From a virus: DNA of 34,254 nt. The stretch is from positions 1 through 34,254 of the IMG/VR virus record IMGVR_UViG_3300030090_001699; one strand, written 5' to 3'. The translations under genes were made by a program, and so were the position numbers. Below the pieces are notes generated by a model. That model saw only the letters and a program-made list of their open reading frames with translations. It was not told the origin of the DNA and did not search any database. Positions within the stretch are counted from its first letter, which is position 1, and each line of letters starts with the position of its first letter. Positions 1 through 7,348 of this stretch are shown in pieces.

Positions 1-1
1 T

Positions 2-163
2 ATGATAATTAGTTTAGTCATATTGTTAGTTACAGGATTCTTTATATACTACCTTATAAGGCATCCTGTTCGTAGTTTCAAGATTATTCTTTCTGTCTTG
101 GGACTGTTGTTGATAGGTAGTGCAGTCTGGTTTGGACTGTTTGCATGGCTGATGAATTCATAG
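2..163 (+). CDS. Small two-helix membrane protein (53 aa)
   Basis: An open frame runs from an ATG at the very edge of the window to a TAG and encodes 53 residues. Residues 2-19 and about 27-51 are strongly hydrophobic and are separated by a short basic stretch (RHPVRSFK). This predicts a hairpin of two membrane-spanning helices. The stop lies inside the ribosome-binding site region of the next gene (AGGAG at 162-166), so the two genes are tightly packed. The true start could lie upstream of the window, since nothing before base 2 is visible. A holin-like or other small phage membrane role is possible, but no family is recognised. Confidence 0.6.
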   Translation: MIISLVILLVTGFFIYYLIRHPVRSFKIILSVLGLLLIGSAVWFGLFAWLMNS

Positions 164-172
164 GAGATTAAA

Positions 173-427
173 ATGAATATCGGTGACGTTGTGAAGTATG
201 TTGGTGAATTTGGCGAAGCGAAAATCGCGAAAATCACTGCGATTGGGTCTGATAAGGATTCCTATAACGATGTAACTCTGAAGGATGGTGTATTTCTTAC
301 TTACTCTAAGAAGTTGAAGAAGTATGTACCTATTAAGGGTAAGTCTCTTGATTCTGTGTATATCGAGGTTGTAGGGAATGGTGGTTCCTTTGACTTTATT
401 CTGCCTTCTGAGATTCTTGTGGACTAA
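173..427 (+). CDS. Small conserved phage protein, beta-rich (84 aa)
   Basis: The ATG is preceded by a clear Shine-Dalgarno sequence (AGGAG, 162-166, 6-base spacing). The 84-residue product begins MNIGDVVKYVGEFGEAKIAKI and has alternating hydrophobic and charged residues typical of a small SH3-like or other beta-barrel fold. That fold is a guess from the pattern only. There is no signal peptide and there are no membrane segments. It sits just upstream of an oxygenase gene in a block of small accessory genes before the baseplate hub. Function is not recognised. Confidence 0.75.
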   Translation: MNIGDVVKYVGEFGEAKIAKITAIGSDKDSYNDVTLKDGVFLTYSKKLKKYVPIKGKSLDSVYIEVVGNGGSFDFILPSEILVD

Positions 428-437
428 ATAAACCCAC

Positions 438-983
438 ATGAAAGAGTTTGACCCCTTTGTAGTACCAACGGTCCACAGGTATGATGTGGACCGTGTGCTA
501 TTGGAGTGGGAAAGAATTGAAAGTGATATTGCATGGTACACTTCTAATGACGGAAGTAAACAGAGTTCCCTGCAATATGACCCTAATGCTGACGAGGACA
601 TGTCACTCGGTGGTTGTGGGTCTTTTTTAAACACCAGTAAGATAGAGTCAAACTATGACACCATAGTTCCTTTGTACAGTGGGACTATCTTCGAAGAGAT
701 CATAAGTGATTTGAATGGTGTGCGAGCGCGTTTCATGATGAAGCGAATGCATACCACTTACTCGTTACATAAAGATAAAGCAAACCGTTACCATATGGCT
801 CTAATTACGAACCCACATGCGTATATGTTTTTTCCAAATGCACCAGACGGTGGATTGAGAGACAGTAAAACGTTTTCAATACCAGCGGACGGTGTGGTGT
901 ATGAGACAAGAACAACGTCTCTGCACACAGTGTTTAATTGTGGAGAAGATAGAACGCATTTGGTTATCTCAAAAAGGAGTTAA
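438..983 (+). CDS. Asp/Asn beta-hydroxylase-like 2OG-Fe(II) oxygenase
   Basis: The 181-residue product looks like the aspartyl/asparaginyl hydroxylase (AspH) branch of the cupin-fold 2-oxoglutarate oxygenases. The expected iron ligands are visible: H111-K-D113, followed by RYHM at 117-120 and ALITNP at 121-126, then the distal H163 (SLHTVFN). R172 (EDRTHLV) would bind 2-oxoglutarate. Spacing and order match the family. These enzymes hydroxylate amino-acid side chains; the substrate here is unknown and could be a phage structural protein or a small molecule. No Shine-Dalgarno is visible before the ATG, which follows the preceding stop by 10 bases. A second, divergent member is encoded at 28447-29151. 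Confidence 0.75.
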   Translation: MKEFDPFVVPTVHRYDVDRVLLEWERIESDIAWYTSNDGSKQSSLQYDPNADEDMSLGGCGSFLNTSKIESNYDTIVPLYSGTIFEEIISDLNGVRARFMMKRMHTTYSLHKDKANRYHMALITNPHAYMFFPNAPDGGLRDSKTFSIPADGVVYETRTTSLHTVFNCGEDRTHLVISKRS

Positions 984-985
984 TC

Positions 986-1156
986 TTGATTAAGTACAAG
1001 ATCATTGATACTCTGGCGGAACATCTAGACAAACAAGACGCCGAAGAGACTCTTCATCATATGCAACTGTTAAATCCAGACAAGAAATTGGAAATACAGG
1101 AATACAACTGGAGTGCCGAGCAGAAACGCTTAGGTCGCGATCCAGACTTACATTAA
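986..1156 (+). CDS. Small conserved phage protein with TTG start (56 aa)
   Basis: The reading frame starts with TTG at 986, two bases after the stop of the oxygenase gene, and is preceded by AAAGGAG (973-979) at good spacing. It ends at TAA 1154-1156. The product begins MIKYKIIDTLAEHLDKQD and ends in NWSAEQKRLGRDPDLH, a charged helical protein whose C-terminal end I recall from small hypothetical proteins of marine T4-like phages. The strong ribosome-binding site and the exact fit between the oxygenase and the late promoter support it. An ATG-only gene finder would miss it. Function unknown. Confidence 0.7.
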   Translation: MIKYKIIDTLAEHLDKQDAEETLHHMQLLNPDKKLEIQEYNWSAEQKRLGRDPDLH

Positions 1157-1161
1157 TTCAT

Positions 1162-1169
1162 TATAAATA
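1162..1169 (+). promoter_or_regulatory. T4-type late promoter octamer before gp5
   Basis: A perfect TATAAATA. In T4 this octamer is read by the gp55 sigma factor with transcription starting about 13 bases after its first T. Here that would put the start at or next to the gp5 ATG (1175), leaving almost no leader. See the matching finding. Confidence 0.7.
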
Positions 1170-1174
1170 GTTTC

Positions 1175-2662
1175 ATGGAAAAATCTTATTTCATGGGACG
1201 CGACGGGTTTCAGTGGTTTATCGGCGTTGTCGAAGACCGAAACGATCCAGAACAAATCGGCCGTGTGAGAGTGCGATGCCTTGGTTATCATACTGAGGAT
1301 GTTGTTGCACTCCCCACGGCTGATTTACCTTTTGCACATGTTATGCATCCCGTAACAGACCCATCTATGCAGGGAATAGGAACAACACCCTCTTGGTTGA
1401 CACCCGGCTCTTGGGTTGTAGGTTTCTGGCGCGACAATGAGTTTCAGCAACCCTTGATTATTGGCACATTACCCGGCACACCAGATGATTATTCAAATCC
1501 AGCGGAGGGTTTCAACGACCCTCGTTCTGATGCATCTCCACAACAAGACTATTTGATGGACCCTATATACGGTCCATACCCAGGCGATAGAGATAGTGGT
1601 CACGATATCGGTGAACCAGATACTAGTCGCCTTGGGAGAGGTGAGGCATCTGAAAGTCATCAATCACTTGTAGACAGACGCGCACGAAGACTGCGTGGTG
1701 ATCCGGCACCAGCAACAGAACCGACAGACCCTAATGATAAAACAGGTGTTCCCACTGCAACAAAACCTAATCTTGCAAGTGTATCTGATTCATCAGTTAA
1801 TGAAACAAGAGGTTTTTTCGAAGAGCCGCACCCGAAGGGTTTTGCATCTAATATTGATCCATACATCTCTGGTGTTTACCCATATAATCACGTTGTAGAA
1901 AGCGAGTCAGGACACATAATAGAAATTGATGATAGTCCCGGCGCAGAAAGATTATATCGGCAACACCGTACAGGGACATTTGAAGAGATACACGCAAACG
2001 GTGATAAAGTTACCAAGGTTATTGGTGATAACTATGAGATTGTGATTGGTAATGGTAATTGTGTTATTAAAGGTTCGCAGAATATTACGGTGGAAGGTTC
2101 TGTTCGTCATCTGATAAAAGGTGATTACATACTGGAAGTTGAGGGTGACTTCTTTAGAAAGATACATGGTAATGAACGTGTCAAGATTGGTGCAAAGTCT
2201 GATGCCAACGGCAATCCTATCGGTGGTAATCTTGAGGAAGAGATTGTTGGTAACCATGCATACAATATAAAGGACAGTGTGAAAGGTCGCGTTGGTGGTG
2301 ATAGAGTTGTTACCACAGAAAAATCTAGCGTTGATATAATCGCGGGACAGTATAAACTATCCGTTGAAGGTAAGAAGATGGACTCCAATCCAAATGAGAG
2401 AGGTGTGCACATCAAATCATCGAAGGATTATCTGCTTGACGTAAACGGTAACCTATCGCAATCAACTATCTCTGGTATCGTGTCAATCAAATCAGGCTCC
2501 ACACTAAACATGAAGTCTGCAACTGCAATGACTATCAACCCAGAGACAACACTAACGCAAACCGTTGGTACGGCATGGACTTCAACTACAGGAACGACTT
2601 GGAACCATACATCTACAGGTAACGTGCAGATTGTTGGTGCAAGAATCGACTTTAACCCATAG
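1175..2662 (+). CDS. gp5: Baseplate central hub / spike protein gp5, lysozyme-less
   Basis: This 495-residue protein matches marine T4-like gp5, the trimeric cell-puncturing spike at the centre of the baseplate. Residues about 12-125 form the VgrG-like OB-fold (FQWFIGVVEDRNDPEQIGR near 12-30, then HVMHPVTDPSMQGIG). Residues about 130-215 are a low-complexity, charged linker. From about 225 to the end the sequence turns into repeating beta-strand units rich in G, N, I and V, as expected for the trimeric beta-helix needle. No region resembles the T4 gp5 lysozyme domain, which in T4 sits between the OB-fold and the needle; T4 gp5 is 575 aa. It lacks a Shine-Dalgarno and lies immediately after a late promoter. 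The PAAR tip is encoded two genes downstream. Confidence 0.92.
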   Translation: MEKSYFMGRDGFQWFIGVVEDRNDPEQIGRVRVRCLGYHTEDVVALPTADLPFAHVMHPVTDPSMQGIGTTPSWLTPGSWVVGFWRDNEFQQPLIIGTLPGTPDDYSNPAEGFNDPRSDASPQQDYLMDPIYGPYPGDRDSGHDIGEPDTSRLGRGEASESHQSLVDRRARRLRGDPAPATEPTDPNDKTGVPTATKPNLASVSDSSVNETRGFFEEPHPKGFASNIDPYISGVYPYNHVVESESGHIIEIDDSPGAERLYRQHRTGTFEEIHANGDKVTKVIGDNYEIVIGNGNCVIKGSQNITVEGSVRHLIKGDYILEVEGDFFRKIHGNERVKIGAKSDANGNPIGGNLEEEIVGNHAYNIKDSVKGRVGGDRVVTTEKSSVDIIAGQYKLSVEGKKMDSNPNERGVHIKSSKDYLLDVNGNLSQSTISGIVSIKSGSTLNMKSATAMTINPETTLTQTVGTAWTSTTGTTWNHTSTGNVQIVGARIDFNP

Positions 2663-2669
2663 GTGCAAC

Positions 2670-2882
2670 ATGGCAGAGTTTCAGTTTTTATTACATAACG
2701 GTTCTTTTGTTACATATGATGATTGGGAAGATGTACCAGAAGACTTAGAGTTTAGGAATGTTATCAAATTTATGCCTGATTATCCAGAGGCACCACACAC
2801 AGAGGATGAACACGCTGTGATGGCGGTATGGAATGATAGGTTACAAGAACTATTGGAGAGAGAACGTGCCAGCAGCAACTAG
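2670..2882 (+). CDS. Conserved hypothetical protein between gp5 and PAAR (70 aa)
   Basis: The ATG at 2670 follows the gp5 stop by 7 bases. A longer in-frame extension upstream exists but lies inside the gp5 C-terminus and is not needed. The 70-residue acidic product (MAEFQFLLHNGSFVTYDDWEDV at the start, WNDRLQELLERERAS at the end) has a beta-rich first half and a helical end. It overlaps the next gene by 17 bases. Its position within the hub operon suggests a small baseplate or assembly role, but I recognise no functional family. Confidence 0.75.
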   Translation: MAEFQFLLHNGSFVTYDDWEDVPEDLEFRNVIKFMPDYPEAPHTEDEHAVMAVWNDRLQELLERERASSN

Positions 2883-3156
2883 AGTTGGAGATGCAGATGT
2901 GGCTCACTGTTCTGGTATGACCAGAGCACAGGGCTCATCAACTGTATTCGTAAATAGTATCGCATGGTCACGGCAGGGTGACAACAATACATCTCATCTT
3001 CTGCCCGGCGTACCGTGCCCCTCACATGCAGCACCTATTACAACAGGTTCTAGTAGTGTGTTTGTGAATGGCAAAGGTGCGGGAAGAATTGGTGATGCCA
3101 TAACTGGTTGCACATCTGTTGCAGCCGGAAGTTCTAACGTATTTTGTGGACCGTAG
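2866..3156 (+). CDS. gp5.4: PAAR-domain spike tip protein (gp5.4-like)
   Basis: The likely start is GTG 2866, preceded by GGAGAG at 2855-2860; an in-frame ATG at 2833 has no ribosome-binding site and would extend into the previous gene. The 96-residue product is a full-length PAAR domain: VGDADVAHC, then SSTVFVNSI, LPGVPCPSHAAPITTG, SSSVFVNGKGAGRIGDAITGC and a repeat of the SSNVF pattern. Candidate zinc ligands are H14, C15, C51, H54 and C82. PAAR proteins cap the gp5 or VgrG needle with a metal-stabilised cone that first touches the host membrane. T4 carries the equivalent gene (5.4) right after gene 5, so order and sequence agree. Confidence 0.9.
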   Translation: MPAATRVGDADVAHCSGMTRAQGSSTVFVNSIAWSRQGDNNTSHLLPGVPCPSHAAPITTGSSSVFVNGKGAGRIGDAITGCTSVAAGSSNVFCGP

Positions 3157-3165
3157 GAGTAGATA

Positions 3166-4458
3166 ATGGTAGACTTTTCAAATCCTAATCTATGCGGCGC
3201 AAGTCCTCAGATGAACGATGTGTTTGCGAAACTGGAAGCAGCAGCCGATGAGATTGAATCAAAAATAGATGAGGCAGCATCAACTGCTGCATCCGCATTT
3301 CAAGCTGCACAAGATGAAATTAATAATGCAGTTAATCAGTTGCAGACAATCGAGATACCAGAACTACCAAAACTGAATCTTCAAGCAGAGATACAAGACC
3401 TTTTAACATTAACTGAGGGAACCCCCCAGTTTGCTGCTGCGCTTGCAAACATCACAACAGAATTTGAATCTACTCTAACTAAAGCAGGATTTGAATTAGG
3501 AACTCTTATTAAGAATGCAACATCTACTGCTGCATCAGGTGGTAATATTTGTGGTGTTATTCCTAACTTTGAGAAAGAGGCAGGGTCACTTGAAGATGCA
3601 ACACAAAAAGCAGAGGAAGTTTTACAGGCAGCAGTTGCACCATTAACTGAAACTGTATCCACTGTGACACAGAACGCAGATATCACAACGCAAACAGAGG
3701 AAATAGAAGTTGATGTCGCTGCGGCACAAACTCCACTGAAGACAGAGGCAACACCATTAGAAGAGGATGCTGGTGCGTACTCTATGGTGCCTGAGGAACA
3801 GGTCAAAACAATAAGCACTGGTGCTGGTGAAACAAAAGTGGTGACTAAAAAGGTGGAGAAGGTAGAAGAGAGAAAGAATGTTGCACCAAAGTCAAAATCA
3901 GATGGGTTTACCCACCAGACAAGCACAAAACAACAACTCTTCAAGTTCGCAGATGGTGAGGTTACCACAGACAATCAAGGGTTTACGTACTTCACAACAG
4001 AACTTGATCACATACCCCTCTCTGGAACTTTACGTATAACACAATTTAATTTAGACCCTTTCCAAGTTAAAACATATGATACACTACGGATTGTTGATGG
4101 TGAACCAACAACTGGATATGGAGAACGATATGGTGTTCATGGTGAGGACTTAATCTGGCAAGGTCTTGGGATAAGGGCAACGTCACACAAAGGTAAGTCA
4201 GCAAACTTTTCTATAAAGGGAAAAGAAATTACAATCAAAACGCCATATAATATAGAGGCTGACCACCCCGGCAACCTAGAATCATTTATACATAAAATGC
4301 GGAGGGGCACCATACCTTTGTTTTTGGGTAATATGCCAGGACCAAAAACGGGAGGTAGATTACAGTCAAATGAAAGGTTGAACAAAAAATTTAAGGGTTT
4401 TCTCTTTAGGATATCCTACTCATACAGATTAAATTATGATCCAGAGCCATCAACATGA
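3166..4458 (+). CDS. Putative baseplate/hub-associated virion protein with coiled coil (430 aa)
   Basis: The start has a Shine-Dalgarno (AGGAG, 3155-3159) that overlaps the PAAR stop. Residues about 15-150 are Ala/Glu/Lys-rich with heptad-like spacing and probably form helical coiled coils. Residues about 180-250 are a low-complexity, charged linker. Residues about 245-430 form a separate folded domain with many aromatic and beta-type segments (FKFADGEVTTDNQGFTYF, DTLRIVDGEPTTGYGERYGV). This gene follows PAAR in marine T4-like phages as I recall it, but no T4 protein matches clearly. Structural role in the tail or baseplate is inferred from context only. Confidence 0.7.
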   Translation: MVDFSNPNLCGASPQMNDVFAKLEAAADEIESKIDEAASTAASAFQAAQDEINNAVNQLQTIEIPELPKLNLQAEIQDLLTLTEGTPQFAAALANITTEFESTLTKAGFELGTLIKNATSTAASGGNICGVIPNFEKEAGSLEDATQKAEEVLQAAVAPLTETVSTVTQNADITTQTEEIEVDVAAAQTPLKTEATPLEEDAGAYSMVPEEQVKTISTGAGETKVVTKKVEKVEERKNVAPKSKSDGFTHQTSTKQQLFKFADGEVTTDNQGFTYFTTELDHIPLSGTLRITQFNLDPFQVKTYDTLRIVDGEPTTGYGERYGVHGEDLIWQGLGIRATSHKGKSANFSIKGKEITIKTPYNIEADHPGNLESFIHKMRRGTIPLFLGNMPGPKTGGRLQSNERLNKKFKGFLFRISYSYRLNYDPEPST

Positions 4459-4691
4459 TTATAAAAAGAAAATCTATAGTCACACTAAATATACTTTATT
4501 GGATGCCTGATTATCAGGACATTCTGCAAGAGTTTATATGGCAAACACCAGATATTAAACCAGAGTATCCAAGAGTGCACAAGTTTTTGAATTTCTGGCA
4601 TGATAATATTGATGCAGTTATATCAGAGGTTCTTTTATGCGATGAACATGATACATCATACAGGCCAGTGAAGGAGATTTATAATGGCTAA
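4455..4691 (+). CDS. Conserved hypothetical protein in baseplate operon (78 aa)
   Basis: The start overlaps the previous stop as ATGA (4455-4458), a sign of translational coupling. The 78-residue product is aromatic-rich and probably helical (NILYWMPDYQDILQEFIWQ, then PRVHKFLNFWHDNIDA). I recall similar small proteins next to gp25 in marine T4-like phages but know no function. It overlaps the next gene by 8 bases in an ATGGCTAA junction. Confidence 0.7.
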   Translation: MIIKRKSIVTLNILYWMPDYQDILQEFIWQTPDIKPEYPRVHKFLNFWHDNIDAVISEVLLCDEHDTSYRPVKEIYNG

Positions 4692-4956
4692 GAGAAAGAA
4701 GAGTAGAGCACATCAGGAATCTAAGGGTGAACGTTCTAATGTAAATAAAAAGTTGTGTAACGCAATTCGCAATAACACAACCTTATTGCAAAGAACACTG
4801 AACCAGAGAGAAGCTTGGTTGAGGGGTAAGAAAGTCATGTTGACTATTCCTAATCCAAACGACAAAGAAACAAATAAAAAGTTTATCAAAGTGAACGCAA
4901 AAGACATTTGGGGTTCACCTAAGAAGTATATTATGAAACAAACCGCGAGTGAGTAA
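4684..4956 (+). CDS. Conserved basic hypothetical protein (90 aa)
   Basis: A good Shine-Dalgarno (AAGGAG at 4672-4677) precedes the ATG. The 90-residue product is very basic at the N-terminus (MAKRKKSRAHQ) and carries KKVMLTIPNPNDKETNKKF near residues 50-68, followed by VNAKDIWGSPKKY. The basic head could bind nucleic acid or acidic partners. The context is structural (last gene before the gp25 late promoter). Function is not known. Confidence 0.7.
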   Translation: MAKRKKSRAHQESKGERSNVNKKLCNAIRNNTTLLQRTLNQREAWLRGKKVMLTIPNPNDKETNKKFIKVNAKDIWGSPKKYIMKQTASE

Positions 4957-4957
4957 G

Positions 4958-4965
4958 TATAAATA
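4958..4965 (+). promoter_or_regulatory. T4-type late promoter before gp25
   Basis: A perfect TATAAATA, with its first T 26 bases before the gp25 ATG. With the T4 start offset this gives a leader of about 13 bases containing AAAGGA (4972-4977), a usable ribosome-binding site. It lies right after the stop of the previous gene. Confidence 0.8.
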
Positions 4966-4983
4966 ATATAAAAAGGATTACTC

Positions 4984-5442
4984 ATGGCAACTGAAGATAC
5001 ATATCTGAATACTAGTTATTCTGATGGTCAGTCCAGAAATGTTAATACAGGAAGAGATGCACAAATCTATAAAGATTTAGATTTGTTTTTTTCTAAGAAG
5101 AACACATCTGCTGATATATCAAAAGTACAGGGAGTTCAGGCAGTCAAACGTGCAGTAAGAAACCTTATTCTTACTAATACCTATGAGAAACCTTTTCATC
5201 CAGAGATAGGGTCTGGTATTCGTGAACTTTTGTTTGAACCATTAAGTCCTGTCACTGCATTTGTATTATCACAAAAAGTAGAAGACGTAATAGAAAACTT
5301 CGAACCAAGAGCAAGACTAGTAGGTGTGCGGGCCTTACCAGACCTAGACCGCAATTCGTATGAAATAAGTATTGAGTTTTATGTCCAGAATGCTCCTACA
5401 GAATTAGTTGATACCACAGTTCTATTAGAGAGATTACGATAA
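4984..5442 (+). CDS. gp25: Baseplate wedge subunit gp25
   Basis: The 152-residue protein is a member of the GPW/gp25 family. The family core is clear: GVQAVKRAVRNLILTNTYEKPFHPEIGS-type sequence at residues 50-77, ELLFEPLSP at 81-89, and the diagnostic EPR motif at 107-109 (ENFEPRARL). It ends in a beta hairpin (YEISIEFYVQNAP). gp25 is the sheath-initiating subunit of the wedge, bound to gp6 and conserved in contractile tails and type VI secretion (TssE). It is slightly longer than T4 gp25 (132 aa). Its stop overlaps the gp6 start as TAATG. Confidence 0.93.
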   Translation: MATEDTYLNTSYSDGQSRNVNTGRDAQIYKDLDLFFSKKNTSADISKVQGVQAVKRAVRNLILTNTYEKPFHPEIGSGIRELLFEPLSPVTAFVLSQKVEDVIENFEPRARLVGVRALPDLDRNSYEISIEFYVQNAPTELVDTTVLLERLR

Positions 5443-7346
5443 TGGCAACAACACCAAAAAGACTTGACGTAACAGAGTTGGACTTTGATGAAATCAAAGA
5501 CAATCTAAAAGTATTCCTCAAAGGGCAAACAGAATTTACTGACTATGACTTTGAGGGTTCGGGTATGAATATTCTTCTTGACACTCTAGCATATAATACT
5601 CACTATCTTGCATTCAATGCAAACATGCTTGCAAACGAAATGTTCCTTGATAGTTCAGCATTACGTTCCTCTGTTGTGTCACACGCAAAAACATTGGGGT
5701 ATGTTCCACAATCACCCCGAGCTGCAACTGCAACTGTAGAAGTTGCTCTAACCACAACTAATGCAACCGCAACGATGTCTGCCGGAACTGTTTTTAATAC
5801 AACCATTGACGGTACTTCATTTACTTTTGTTAATCCAACAGAAACAACTGCAACTAACATTGGTAACGCAGTTGTATTTTCTAACCTTGTTTTATATGAG
5901 GGAACTTATGTAACATCTAGGTATACAGTGGACACTCAGGATGTTGAACAAAGATTTTTAATCAATGAGGATAGAGTTGATACTCGCACACTTACAGTCA
6001 AAGTTCAGAACTCATCATCTGACTCCACCACCACCACTTACACACTTGCCGATGATATTGCTGCTGTTACATCAACGAGTAATGTTTACTTTCTTCAAGA
6101 AGTTGAAGATGGTAAATTTGAAGTGTATTTTGGTGACGGTGTTCTCGGTAAAGGATTATCTGATAATAATATTGTATTCTTACAGTATGTGGTATCAAAC
6201 AAATCAGAGGGCAATGGTGCAACTACATTTACATCCTCTGGTGCGATTGATGGTGTCACAGATGTGGGTGTTACAACTATTCAATCTTCAATTGGTGGTT
6301 CTGAAGCAGAGAGTATCGAATCAATAAAATTAAATGCACCATTAGATTACTCATCTCAGGGTAGAGCTGTAACTTCAGAGGATTACAAAACACTCGTTAG
6401 ACAACTTTATGCAAACACACAAGCAGTTGCGGTATTTGGTGGAGAGAGTGGTTCTTTTGATACAAGTCTGGGTGTGGTTTCGACACCAGAGTATGGTAAA
6501 GTTTTTATTAGCATCAAATCTACCACAGGTGAAAACTTAACTGAGACTCAAAAAGAACAGTTGAAGACAGACCTTCAACCTTTCACAGTTGCGTCTATTA
6601 CTCCTGTCATTGTTGACCCAGAAACTATGTTCTTGATTTTAACATCAAACGTAAATTTTGACTCTAATGCTACAACAAAAGGTAGTGCAACAATAGAATC
6701 AAATGTTCGCACCACTATTACAAATTATAATACAGATAATCTAAACACATTCAACGGTTTGTTTAGACATTCTAAACTTGTTGGTTTAATTGATAGTACT
6801 GATCCATCTATCACCAGTAATACTCTCAGTGTGTCTCTTGCAAAACTTTTCACACCAGATACTACTCAAGCTAAATCTTATAACCTTTATTATAATAATA
6901 GACTTTTAAATCCTCACACTGAACACAACAAAGAATCTGGTGGTATTATTGCGTCCACAGGTTTTGGTATCAGTGGTCAGACAGGGTTGGAGTTCTTCTT
7001 TGATGATGATGGTTCAGGCAATCTGAGGATATATAGATTAGTCGGCGGTGTGAGAACTTATTATAGTTCTACAGCAGGAACAGTTGATTATACAAATGGA
7101 ACTATATCAATCAACTCTGTTTTCATAAACTCTGTGTCTAACGTTGATGGTGCAACTTCTACTCAAATTCGTGTTACCGCAACTCCAAACTCTCTTGATA
7201 TTGTTCCAAAAAGAAATCAACTGTTAGAGATTGATTTAGTAAACACTACGATAAATGGTTCCGTAGATAGTGCTGCTGTCAGTAATGAGTCTGGTCAGGT
7301 AACTCAAACGACAACCTCTTCAGTATCGTCAACATCAGGTTATTAA
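5442..7346 (+). CDS. gp6: Baseplate wedge subunit gp6 (634 aa)
   Basis: Directly after gp25 and coupled through a TAATG stop-start overlap, this 634-residue protein matches gp6 (660 aa in T4), the dimeric wedge component that forms the inner baseplate ring. The N-terminal signature is the typical VTELDFDEIKDNLKVFLKG...FEGSGMNILLDTLAYNTHYLAFNANM region (about residues 10-63). The central domain has the YFGDGVLGKGL motif (about 229-239) and the ALDYSSQGRAVTSEDYK-like segment (residues about 300-317) shared with gpJ-type baseplate proteins. The C-terminal 140 residues are beta-rich and close with a Thr/Ser-rich tail. Confidence 0.92.
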   Translation: MATTPKRLDVTELDFDEIKDNLKVFLKGQTEFTDYDFEGSGMNILLDTLAYNTHYLAFNANMLANEMFLDSSALRSSVVSHAKTLGYVPQSPRAATATVEVALTTTNATATMSAGTVFNTTIDGTSFTFVNPTETTATNIGNAVVFSNLVLYEGTYVTSRYTVDTQDVEQRFLINEDRVDTRTLTVKVQNSSSDSTTTTYTLADDIAAVTSTSNVYFLQEVEDGKFEVYFGDGVLGKGLSDNNIVFLQYVVSNKSEGNGATTFTSSGAIDGVTDVGVTTIQSSIGGSEAESIESIKLNAPLDYSSQGRAVTSEDYKTLVRQLYANTQAVAVFGGESGSFDTSLGVVSTPEYGKVFISIKSTTGENLTETQKEQLKTDLQPFTVASITPVIVDPETMFLILTSNVNFDSNATTKGSATIESNVRTTITNYNTDNLNTFNGLFRHSKLVGLIDSTDPSITSNTLSVSLAKLFTPDTTQAKSYNLYYNNRLLNPHTEHNKESGGIIASTGFGISGQTGLEFFFDDDGSGNLRIYRLVGGVRTYYSSTAGTVDYTNGTISINSVFINSVSNVDGATSTQIRVTATPNSLDIVPKRNQLLEIDLVNTTINGSVDSAAVSNESGQVTQTTTSSVSSTSGY

Positions 7347-7348
7347 TA

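Noticed and set aside
423-430. ACTAAATA upstream of the oxygenase at 438
   Set aside because: Two mismatches to the octamer, including the first two bases, overlapping a stop codon. The 15-base distance does not fit the other sites.
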